DNA of 21,250 bases from a virus. Location of the stretch: positions 1 to 21,250 of the IMG/VR virus record IMGVR_UViG_3300046492_000604. One strand, given 5' to 3'. The translations under genes were made by a program, and so were the position numbers. Position 1 is the stretch's first letter. The number at the start of each line of letters is the position of its first letter. The notes below the pieces were generated by a model. The model ran no database searches. It was not told the origin of the DNA and was given only the letters and a program-made list of their open reading frames with translations. This document shows, one piece after another, positions 1-6,929 of the stretch.

Positions 1-297
1 TTAAGATTTCTTTCCTTCTTTTAATTCCTGAACTTCCTGCTGTAGTACATTGACTTGCCCCTCGAGGACTTTCAATCTGATTTCGTTGATTCTACTTTGT
101 GTATCCTGCGAAGAGCGGATATCTTTGATATCGCCCTTCAATTGGAAATAGCCTGTCATTACAGAAACAACAATACTTATGGTGCTGGCTATGGTTACTA
201 TCATATTCTTGATGGTAATGCCCCTGATCTCTCTGTGTTCAAATGTTGTCATGGTGTAGATGTTGATGAGTGGGTGGGAGAAGCGCAAACGATACAT
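1..297 (-). CDS. Small single-pass membrane protein, possible lysis accessory (holin/spanin-like)
   Basis: Encodes 98 aa from the ATG at 297, or 83 aa from the ATG at 252 ('MTTFEHREIRGITIKNMIVT'). The shorter form looks more natural because the first 15 residues are of a different character. One hydrophobic helix (about 31-50 of the long form, 'MIVTIASTISIVVSVMTGYF') is followed by a charged coiled coil ('INEIRLKVLEGQVNVLQQEV') and a basic end. This is the plan of small lysis-region membrane proteins found after tail genes. No partner endolysin lies inside the window. The stop codon occupies the first three bases, so the gene is complete. The function is inferred from topology and place only. 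Confidence 0.55.
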   Translation of the reverse strand: MYRLRFSHPLINIYTMTTFEHREIRGITIKNMIVTIASTISIVVSVMTGYFQLKGDIKDIRSSQDTQSRINEIRLKVLEGQVNVLQQEVQELKEGKKS

Positions 298-556
298 TTA
301 CGCTATATTGATTACGCATGGTGCTCTTCACTTTTATATTTAATTAGGAGGAGATCGTGCTTGTTGGGCGGATAGAGTTGTGGTGTTTAATATTTCAATA
401 AGGTGATTTATAGGTTTTTATTAATATTCTCAGAAAGTTAACTAAGAAGGACACACAACAGACAAATGGAACTGACTACAAGTGTATGAGATTCAGCGTT
501 TATGCATTTTGCTGGATGCCTACATTTGATGCCCAAAGTGAAGGGGATTATAAAAA
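298..556. other. Intergenic region after the SGNH gene
   Basis: These 259 bp (304 if the shorter start of the next gene is used) show no convincing gene on either strand. No good TTTG/TAnnTTTG promoter and no strong terminator are visible. A weak GCAT/ATGC stem lies near 504-518. Confidence 0.4.
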
Positions 557-1231
557 CTAATTAACAAACTCATCGATAAGTCTTTTCCAATTAAAATAAC
601 CTGCTTCTGAAAGATGAGTGCCGTCGATTGTTAAATCAGAATCTATTTTGTCACCTTTTAAAAAGTTAGGATAAAGGTTTATGAAAGTTACTCCTTTCAT
701 TAAGCAGATGCTTTTCGCTTCTTCATTGTAGCCAATAATTTTATTATTTAAACTATCTATGCCAGTTGGTAAAACAGATTCTACATAAATAATAGTGGCT
801 GGCGATTTAAGCCTTACTAAATCTATCATCGATACAAGATGCGCTATTACGGTATCGGCACTTATGTTATACTTAAAATCATTTACCCCAAACTCAAGAA
901 ATAACTTTTTAGGCTTGCGATTGATGAGTTTATTTATCACTTGAATTCCATTCTCTGATATACTGCCGGCGAATCCCATGTTTTTAACAAAAGGGTTATT
1001 AAACTCCTTTTTAACGTTAAATCCTTCTGTAATACTGGTTCCTAAAAATATAATCTCATTATCGTTTGGTTTAGACTTAAAAAAATCAGCCCATCTTTCC
1101 TCTTGAGTTATTACATGATGAAAAAGCTCCCAGTGGGTATAATAAAATCGTTTCCCAATAAAAAACAGTATGAATAGTATATTTAATGAAATGGAAGATA
1201 TTAATAATACCTTTTTTAAACTATTAGACAT
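557..1231 (-). CDS. Membrane-anchored SGNH/GDSL-type hydrolase
   Basis: Encodes 224 aa. One hydrophobic anchor (about 8-26, 'VLLISSISLNILFILFFIG') precedes a complete SGNH domain. Block I is 'IIFLGTSITEGF' with S66, where GTS replaces GDS, as is common in acylhydrolases of this clan. Block II is 'NMGFAGSIS', block III 'EFGVNDF' with N117, and block V 'DGTHLSEAGY' with D203 and H206. All four catalytic positions are present, so the enzyme should be active. It would sit outside the inner membrane and deacylate an ester, perhaps O-acetyl groups on envelope glycans. The gene is AT-rich compared with the spike. It starts 20 bp downstream of the spike, whose enzyme class it shares. A lysis-related esterase role is possible. 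Confidence 0.82.
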   Translation of the reverse strand: MSNSLKKVLLISSISLNILFILFFIGKRFYYTHWELFHHVITQEERWADFFKSKPNDNEIIFLGTSITEGFNVKKEFNNPFVKNMGFAGSISENGIQVINKLINRKPKKLFLEFGVNDFKYNISADTVIAHLVSMIDLVRLKSPATIIYVESVLPTGIDSLNNKIIGYNEEAKSICLMKGVTFINLYPNFLKGDKIDSDLTIDGTHLSEAGYFNWKRLIDEFVN

Positions 1232-1241
1232 GCCGTAAATT

Positions 1242-1264
1242 TAACATTATTTAAGTTAATGTTA
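1242..1264. repeat. AT-rich hairpin at the tail-spike stop codon
   Basis: TAACATTA (1242-1249) and TAATGTTA (1257-1264) form a perfect 8-bp stem with a 7-nt loop. It straddles the tail-spike stop codon and ends about 10 bp before the next ATG. It could lower read-through into the SGNH gene or modulate its translation. There is no GC-rich stem and no clear U tract, so a strong terminator is unlikely. Confidence 0.4.
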
Positions 1265-3854
1265 CTTCTTTAAACGTTCCTGTTCCGACATACGAACCTC
1301 GCACAAACTGTCTTACTGGTGTGCTTGTGCTTGTCAAGGTTTGTTGGAATACGCCATTGTTTTTGAGTGTAATTAAAGAACCGTTAACTGGCCATCCATC
1401 ACTGGCATTCACGTAGTCTATAGTCATTCCATCTACCCAAGCAGTCCAAGCTTGAGAAAACGGTATCGAACCAAAATTGTTGCCAATGAAAGCCACTTGT
1501 GTCGGTAGCGGTTCCAAGATGAAAAAAGATTGCCAACCAGTAGCTGACCAACCAACTCTTATGTATAATTTTGTTTGGGCGGATCCAAAAGTAGCCAATT
1601 CTTGCCTGTACATATCATTGCTGAGATGGTGCGTTATCAAAAAACCATTTATTGGCCACCCATTTGCAATTTCCACATACTCGTATGTAATACCCTTTCG
1701 ATAAGCAGCGGGTAGTGCGGACGTTGTACGACCTGACTGTCCTAAATCAACGATATCTCCTCCTTTATAATAAATTGGAAATAATATCTCGTATGTTTTG
1801 CAAGCAATCAAGATCTTTAAAGACCGTCCTGGATGTATAAACTCATTAGGATAATTAGTAGGATCGTATGGGGCAAAGTAATCTTGGCCATTTCTTGCGT
1901 CCTGCCATAGAGCGTACAAATCCATAAAGCAGCAAGCGTATTTTCTTGCAAGGGTACTAAGCCCTTTATTATACTCTTCATTAAATATTTCTCCCTGATG
2001 CCCTTGGTGATCGTCTGTTGTAGTATTCATTGTACACAGTACGATAGCAAGTTTATCTTTAGTGAAATTTGAATTGCTACGAATGGTGCTAAGGCCGGTA
2101 TCCATTATATCAATGAGCTGTTTAGGTGTACTACCGTTAGTATCATTAATACCCCAGCGTAAAACAAGTACATCAGGAGCTACAGATAGATCATTTGCTA
2201 AATGGGTAGAAAGCCATTGAGCGGCGCTTTGCCCTCCCGAACCATGGTTTATAAAGTTTAATGCGGGTATATAATCTCTTAGCGCTAATGAATTCAATAT
2301 TTGATCTATTGCTGTATCGCTGCCATCGTCTGTGCCAGCCGTAGTACTATCGCCTGAAAAAACAATTTTCAATGTAGTGGGATTGGAGGCACTCATGTTT
2401 GCTTTTAGTTTTTTATGGAATGAACTCAGATACTCAGTGCCAAATATGTGCTGGTTGTTGTCTGCATAACTGTTTAATTGTTGCTTAACTGTATTGCCGT
2501 TCGGGCTATTTCGCAAAAATCTTATATCACCTTGTATTTTAGTGCCATATTTATTTGTCGGGATAGAGGTAACAAAAAAATCACCCACATCTTCGATTAC
2601 TTTCTCTGCTGCCAAAGCGGCGTTTACCGCCGCCGTATCATCCGTCACACCATCCCCAACAGCCCCGTAATCAACCCTGAAAGATTTAATCTGCCCCGAT
2701 GGTTCTGATGAGCCGCCCCCACTACCCCCTGAAGGTGCATTAATCCAATGCAGGTCGCCGTCGGTGTTGCTGTTTTTCGCTAATATTTGTCCGCTTGTGC
2801 CTCCCGAAGGAATCTTAAACAATCCGGTGATTTGTGCCTGTAGTTTTCCTAATGCTTGTAAAATGCTGTCGGTTGCCGATACTGCCGCGGCACTTCCAAA
2901 GCCAATACCGTTGAGTATTGCGTTTAACACCCGAGATACGGTAAAATATTTATTTGTAGTTCCTTCAGGTACAGCATCGGTTGTGCCGGGAGATGCAACA
3001 ATTTGAATGTATGCCGATCCGCTCCATCTGTATTCGTTATTGGTATCGGTAGTGATATAGATCTTTCCGGTTTCACCTGTTGCGGGCAGTGAGGCATAAT
3101 TGGCAGCCTCCAGTACATCATCAACATAACTTGGGAGCAGCGCCGACGCGATCTTTCCGCTGCCATCTAAGCCCGCGTAGCCGTTTGGGGTGTTTTTATT
3201 GTCGGTTTCTTCAAATTGTACACCCGAAGCTATCAGGGAAATTCCGGTACCCCAAATGCCGCCAGTCTTGGGGCCGAAAAAATAATAGGAAGATGTATTG
3301 ATATAAAAATCTCCATCGGTACCCAAACTGTTAGCGGGGTTTGTACTACCGTTTAATATGGTTTTGCCATTAGTGCCATTGGTCCCGTTTGTTCCGCTTG
3401 TGCCTTGTGGTCCTTGCGGTCCCGTTTGCATGGAAAATACCTGACTCCATACCCCTCCAGTCTTTTTGTAAAATATCCCGCTTACGGTATTTATAAAAGT
3501 ATCTCCGGTATTGCCGGTTGCAGTAGCCGGGGCGGTAGTGCCATACAATACAGTGGTATCTGTGGCGCCTCCTGTGGCAATGGTGTAAACAACAATCCAA
3601 ACACCTGCTATTTTTTGAGCGAAGGAGCCTGCGGCAGTATTGATAAATACATCGCCATTTTTACCGGTTGTATTTTGGGGGAGCACCGGGCCAAAGGTCA
3701 GGTTAGCCCCGGCATTAAGCCCCGAATTGATAAATTGAAGCAGCGTGGCAAAATCAAACTGGTAATCGGTATTATTACTGATCAGGATCGATTTGTCGGA
3801 GGCATTTATAGTTTCTGCTATCGGTAGCTCGCTTATTTTTTTATCGTTTGCCAT
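1251..3854 (-). CDS. Tail spike/fibre with SGNH esterase domain
   Basis: Encodes 867 aa. The N-terminus 'KKISELP' is typical of tail-attachment domains. Four modules of the form G-x-x-GD-x-Y/F-INT ... GG-x-W follow (about 64-92, 114-142, 178-207, 260-288). A short collagen-like run (GPQGPQG, then GTNGTNG) lies near 145-163. At 394-410, 'VDYGAVGDGVTDDTAAV' is the entry of a pectate-lyase-type spike, but no long beta-helix follows. An SGNH hydrolase comes instead: GDS (S503), G540 in 'NHGSGGQS', GIND (N570) and H674 in 'EFIHPG'. The C-terminus has two copies of a 'GWPxNGxLIT' receptor-knob module (about 724-780, 811-867). It probably removes acetyl or acyl groups from host surface glycans during adsorption. 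Confidence 0.85.
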   Translation of the reverse strand: MANDKKISELPIAETINASDKSILISNNTDYQFDFATLLQFINSGLNAGANLTFGPVLPQNTTGKNGDVFINTAAGSFAQKIAGVWIVVYTIATGGATDTTVLYGTTAPATATGNTGDTFINTVSGIFYKKTGGVWSQVFSMQTGPQGPQGTSGTNGTNGTNGKTILNGSTNPANSLGTDGDFYINTSSYYFFGPKTGGIWGTGISLIASGVQFEETDNKNTPNGYAGLDGSGKIASALLPSYVDDVLEAANYASLPATGETGKIYITTDTNNEYRWSGSAYIQIVASPGTTDAVPEGTTNKYFTVSRVLNAILNGIGFGSAAAVSATDSILQALGKLQAQITGLFKIPSGGTSGQILAKNSNTDGDLHWINAPSGGSGGGSSEPSGQIKSFRVDYGAVGDGVTDDTAAVNAALAAEKVIEDVGDFFVTSIPTNKYGTKIQGDIRFLRNSPNGNTVKQQLNSYADNNQHIFGTEYLSSFHKKLKANMSASNPTTLKIVFSGDSTTAGTDDGSDTAIDQILNSLALRDYIPALNFINHGSGGQSAAQWLSTHLANDLSVAPDVLVLRWGINDTNGSTPKQLIDIMDTGLSTIRSNSNFTKDKLAIVLCTMNTTTDDHQGHQGEIFNEEYNKGLSTLARKYACCFMDLYALWQDARNGQDYFAPYDPTNYPNEFIHPGRSLKILIACKTYEILFPIYYKGGDIVDLGQSGRTTSALPAAYRKGITYEYVEIANGWPINGFLITHHLSNDMYRQELATFGSAQTKLYIRVGWSATGWQSFFILEPLPTQVAFIGNNFGSIPFSQAWTAWVDGMTIDYVNASDGWPVNGSLITLKNNGVFQQTLTSTSTPVRQFVRGSYVGTGTFKEVTLT

Positions 3855-4468
3855 CAGTTTAAAAAATCAGTTATTGGTAAATTGTAATTGTTAATTGTGC
3901 CCGCATAATTGAAATCTGTTTTGTCGATACCCCTAATACGTGGACCGGATTGGCGGCTACTTGTATTTTTTTCATTATAGCGCCAAAGCGGAAAGTCATC
4001 GTGGTTGTCTCTTAAAAACTTTTCTATATCATTGGCATAAGCATTAGCGATACTGCGTTGTTGCTGCACCAATTTTACTATCTCGGGCGATGAAAGTGCC
4101 TCGCCATTATCGTGGCGCTTTATAACCGGGCCGGTGGCTGTATAGTGAACGGAGTCGTTTTCAATAAAGCGGGCAAAGGTGAAATAAACCAGGGCAGGGG
4201 CAAGACCCTCATACAAAACGATGCGCCCGTATTCGTCAAGGTATTCACTACCGTTTAAAAGATCTTTATATGCCTGCGGCGCATCGTCCTTTATGGTGCC
4301 GTCGTCGTTGCAATAGGTTATTAATTGGTAATACAATGCGTAACCTAAAAATGGTTTCAGGTCGAGCTCCTGTGCTTTTTTAATGAAAACTTTGAGGCGC
4401 TCGGGTTTAATATTTACGTTGATATCCTCGTATTGCTGAAATATGGTTTGATTGATTAAATAGATCAT
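3854..4468 (-). CDS. Head-tail connector-like protein (DUF6712-like)
   Basis: I place the start at 4468 (204 aa, 'MIYLINQTIFQQYEDINVNI') and not at the longer in-frame ATG at 4516. The extra 16 residues include 'STPQTGLGG', which is translated from a CCCC-AAAC-GGGG intergenic element. A perfect AGGAGG lies 7 nt before the 4468 ATG, unusual here but supportive. The protein is helical: 'VFIKKAQELDLKPFLGYALYYQLI', 'YKDLLNGSEY', 'GLAPALVYFTFARFIENDSV', and 'VKLVQQQRSIANAYANDIEKFL'. This is the pattern of small adaptor proteins that join portal to tail. It shares one base with the tail-spike start (TGATG), so the two are probably translationally coupled. Confidence 0.65.
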   Translation of the reverse strand: MIYLINQTIFQQYEDINVNIKPERLKVFIKKAQELDLKPFLGYALYYQLITYCNDDGTIKDDAPQAYKDLLNGSEYLDEYGRIVLYEGLAPALVYFTFARFIENDSVHYTATGPVIKRHDNGEALSSPEIVKLVQQQRSIANAYANDIEKFLRDNHDDFPLWRYNEKNTSSRQSGPRIRGIDKTDFNYAGTINNYNLPITDFLN

Positions 4469-4545
4469 AGCATGGCCTCCTAACCCCGTTTGGGGAGTTG
4501 AAAATGTTTTGTTCATGATTGTGTTTATTGATGCCGGGGAGCCTC

Positions 4546-4620
4546 AAGTTGGAAGTCTTAAGTCTGAAGTCAATTTTTTCTAATGGACTTAGAACTAACA
4601 ACTAAAGACTTATGACTTAA
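4546..4620. repeat. Imperfect inverted repeat built from AAGTC words after the portal gene
   Basis: The left arm (4546-4571) has repeated AAGTC/AAGTT words, and the right arm (4586-4620) has GACTT/AACTA words. The two arms can pair around a loop containing TTTTTTC. It occupies the gap directly behind the portal stop and could end or protect the portal mRNA. Confidence 0.55.
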
Positions 4621-5904
4621 TCAAGGGCACATAGCCTCAGCTTCGGCTTGTTTGAAGCCATAGGCATATACTAAAGCAGCTATTTTGCTTTTTTGAGGAA
4701 TGGCTGATTGCAGAAGCTCATTGATGCTGTTTCCGGCCTTAATACCCGGGGTGTCATCGGCTGCTATCGCTGTAACCGGCACAATGTTCCAGTTGTTACC
4801 AGGATTTATATCCCTGTAAAAGCGACTAAAAATTTCGGCTAATGTTTCAGACAGATCAAGCCTGTCGGAGGCGGTATTGTCATTAAATTCCAGGATAGCT
4901 TGTTTCTTCTCACTTCCATTGCTTAGCCCCGATGATTTTTCGGCATTGATCAGCTCTTTGGGCACCGAAAAGCCTTTAATGATGCGGGCCTCAACAGATC
5001 GTTCGGTGGTTTCAAACAGCTTGTCGTTATTTTGAATAGGGTAGGCTTTGAACTCCGGTTTGGAGCTTTCGTCTTCATATTCGATAACGATAATTTTTTG
5101 CGCGCTTTTTGCTCCCTGAAACGCGCCGAGATCTTTTTCAAGCTGCGATGGTACATTGATACCAGTGTATTCATCAGCATCGGGCCGGGTATTTTCAGCC
5201 TCTTCGCGGCGCGACTGCATAAAAAGCATGGTTGATGGCAAAAAACCAGTGGTTACTTCACGGTTGTTGAAAATTTTGATCCCGGCCTCGGTTTCAAAAT
5301 CTTCCCATACCGAATCTGCTTCAATCAATGGGTAATCATCAACTTCGGGGTTAAAATAAAACAACTGGCCTTTATAATTTTCCCATCCGCCGGCAATGCG
5401 CACCTGCTCGCTAATTACTTCCGGGTCGGGATTATACCTGTCTAAAAAGGTGATCTTGCTGCGCATGATGTTTTTCCAGGTTTTGCGGCCCCAATCGCTG
5501 TACAATGCATATTTATCAGCTGTTTCCGGGTTATCGGTATCGCCCATGCGGATGTCCTCAAACTTTACATAGCTTACTGATGTGATCCTGAAGCTGGCGT
5601 TGTAATTTACATGAATACCAAAACCTGTGAATAGCGCTTTATCGGCAGCCAGAGCCTTTAATAATTTAGCGATAGTTAAGCCTTTGGAGTTGATCACCTG
5701 TTTGCCCAATTCTTTTTGTTCAAGCCCATTACCGGCTATAAATTTTGTCCGTTTGTTCCAGCAATCTTTTGCTGTTGGGGAGCCGGCTACCAACTCCAGC
5801 ATGCGTTGAGGGTAAGCATTATCCAGGTCATAATTAAGGATGCCGTAAGTTTGATTCGGCCTTACCAATATTCGCCGTTCAATTTGCGGGAGATAAGTTT
5901 TCAT
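4621..5904 (-). CDS. Portal protein
   Basis: Encodes 427 aa. The N-terminal part ('NYDLDNAYPQRMLELVAGSP' then 'KDCWNKRTKFIAGNGL', about 24-61) is the start I associate with Bacteroidetes phage portals. A helical, charged middle follows ('RNPD'-like 'LDRYNPDPEVISEQVRIAGG', and 'KDLGAFQGAKSAQKIIVIEY'). The clip/stem region contains 'RIIKGFSVPKELINAEKSSG' (about 310-330), the kind of motif seen in many portals. Length is normal for the family. Portals form the dodecameric ring at the unique vertex, through which DNA is packaged and to which the connector and tail attach. A connector-like protein follows, consistent with this call. Confidence 0.75.
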   Translation of the reverse strand: MKTYLPQIERRILVRPNQTYGILNYDLDNAYPQRMLELVAGSPTAKDCWNKRTKFIAGNGLEQKELGKQVINSKGLTIAKLLKALAADKALFTGFGIHVNYNASFRITSVSYVKFEDIRMGDTDNPETADKYALYSDWGRKTWKNIMRSKITFLDRYNPDPEVISEQVRIAGGWENYKGQLFYFNPEVDDYPLIEADSVWEDFETEAGIKIFNNREVTTGFLPSTMLFMQSRREEAENTRPDADEYTGINVPSQLEKDLGAFQGAKSAQKIIVIEYEDESSKPEFKAYPIQNNDKLFETTERSVEARIIKGFSVPKELINAEKSSGLSNGSEKKQAILEFNDNTASDRLDLSETLAEIFSRFYRDINPGNNWNIVPVTAIAADDTPGIKAGNSINELLQSAIPQKSKIAALVYAYGFKQAEAEAMCP

Positions 5905-6149
5905 ATCGAACCTCCTTGATCTGGGGTTTTAGCTTCCGCTGATTTGCGCTTATCATTAGTCTGTTCCATAACTCCCCCTTTAGAGGGCTGGGGGGCAAAC
6001 AACGCCGCTATATGCGGGTATCGTTGTAAATACCATTCGGCTTCTTCATCGCTTAAGTTTTCATTACTATGAATGGCTGCCGAACCGGGTGCAAATTGAT
6101 GTAGGCCAAGTTTAAGGATGTACTTTTTTTTCAGTGTGTCATTAGTCAT
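5901..6149 (-). CDS. Small conserved phage protein upstream of portal
   Basis: Encodes 82 aa of unknown function. The informative core is 'HQFAPGSAAIHSNENLSDEEAEWYLQRYPHIAALF' spanning residues 17-51 (key parts 'FAPGS', 'HSNENLSDEEAEWYL' and 'RYPHIAALF'). I recall this from short proteins encoded just before the portal in Bacteroidetes phages. The ends look less conserved: the first codons come from a GTCATTA repeat, and the segment 'PQPSKGG' is written by a CCCC-TTTAGAGGG element inside the gene. Its stop overlaps the portal start by 4 bp (ATGA), implying translational coupling. A structural or assembly role with the portal is the natural guess. Confidence 0.6.
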   Translation of the reverse strand: MTNDTLKKKYILKLGLHQFAPGSAAIHSNENLSDEEAEWYLQRYPHIAALFAPQPSKGGVMEQTNDKRKSAEAKTPDQGGSI

Positions 6150-6228
6150 TTGGTCATTAGTTTTAGGTTATAAAAAGAATCTTAATGGTCATTAGCCATT
6201 ATAAAATGACTAATGACCTCATGACACA
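6134..6228. repeat. Imperfect inverted repeat built from GTCATTA words
   Basis: The left arm (6134-6160) holds three degenerate GTCATTA-like copies, and the right arm (about 6203-6228) holds their complements. The element overlaps the start of the following gene, so that gene's first codons (MTNDT) are written by the repeat. Words differ from those in the other gaps, but the architecture is the same. Confidence 0.6.
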
Positions 6229-6233
6229 ATGAA

Positions 6234-6821
6234 TTATGCTGCAACTAATGCCTCAATTGCTGCTATTGTGCTGGCATATGTGGCGTTGCCGGTTCCGGGA
6301 GCAATAGATACTGCACGCGGTGGGTAAGGCTCTTTCATTTTATCCGGGTTGGTGAGCTTTAATTTGTAACCGCCATCAAGTGATTCATCCGCTGCGTTGC
6401 GTTCGGCATCGGTTAGGATTAACCCGTTTACTGCACCAAAAAGTTCTATTGCCGAATCACTTGAGTTATAGTTATTAACTGTAATGGCCCGTACCCTGCC
6501 GTAGCCCATGGCCATAAGCTGGGCCTTAACCTCAACAGATAAGCCGGCGATATTGAAATCGATCTCTTCAGTATAACGGGGGCCTACCTGAGTTTTGGTT
6601 AGTTTCGACGTTGTATTGAAGCTGTTGTTTGTTCCTTCAAATTTGTAAACCTTGGCATTGCTTACTGCTGTCATGCCTTTAACAATAAGTGGGTTGGTTG
6701 TGTCATACGTGAGCACAATATCATCTGCATTAAAAATGTAGATCACATCCTCAATACCCGAGGTGATAGGTTCATCGGTTCCCAGGCTGAAACCGGCGTT
6801 TATTTTATTATAAATTGACAT
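6234..6821 (-). CDS. Putative major tail (tube) protein
   Basis: Encodes 195 aa. Features include 'GIEDVIYIFNADDIVLTYD', 'NPLIVKGMTAV', 'KVYKFEGTNNSF', and 'EEIDFNIAGLSVEVKAQLMAMGYGRVRAITVNN'. It also has 'IELFGAVNGLILTDAERNAA' and a C-terminal 'TYASTIAAIEAL'. This alternating strand pattern, with a single helix around 'EVKAQLMAM', is typical of small tail-tube proteins of Bacteroidetes phages. The tube polymerises around the tape measure. Here it is separated from the tape measure by the head genes, which is unusual. The call is by pattern; another small virion protein placed after the capsid is the main alternative. Confidence 0.6.
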   Translation of the reverse strand: MSIYNKINAGFSLGTDEPITSGIEDVIYIFNADDIVLTYDTTNPLIVKGMTAVSNAKVYKFEGTNNSFNTTSKLTKTQVGPRYTEEIDFNIAGLSVEVKAQLMAMGYGRVRAITVNNYNSSDSAIELFGAVNGLILTDAERNAADESLDGGYKLKLTNPDKMKEPYPPRAVSIAPGTGNATYASTIAAIEALVAA

Positions 6822-6831
6822 GTTATTGTTG

Positions 6832-6922
6832 GTTGATTAAGTTAAATTGTTGATTAAGTTGATTGGGTTAATTAGGGATAGTTTAATGAGTCAAAAACTA
6901 CTCACCGAACCAACCCAATCAA
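6832..6922. repeat. Imperfect long inverted repeat built from GTTGATTAA-like words
   Basis: The left arm (about 6832-6870) repeats GTTGATTAA/GTTGATTGG words. The right arm (about 6886-6922) is its rough complement. The core is an 11-bp perfect stem, TTGATTGGGTT (6859-6869) with AACCCAATCAA (6912-6922). It fills the gap between the capsid and tail-tube genes and may act as a terminator or mRNA end-protector. Confidence 0.55.
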
Positions 6923-6929
6923 TAATTCA

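Noticed and set aside
55-375. Plus-strand 106-aa frame at the left edge
   Set aside because: It overlaps the small membrane protein on the minus strand, and no domain or start context supports it.
3405-3827. Plus-strand 140-aa open frame
   Set aside because: It lies opposite the tail-spike gene, and its composition is that expected of an antisense shadow. No coherent domain or start signal is seen.
4469-4516. Longer N-terminus for the connector-like protein
   Set aside because: The 16 extra residues are encoded by a CCCC-AAAC-GGGG intergenic element, and an AGGAGG sits correctly for the downstream ATG at 4468.
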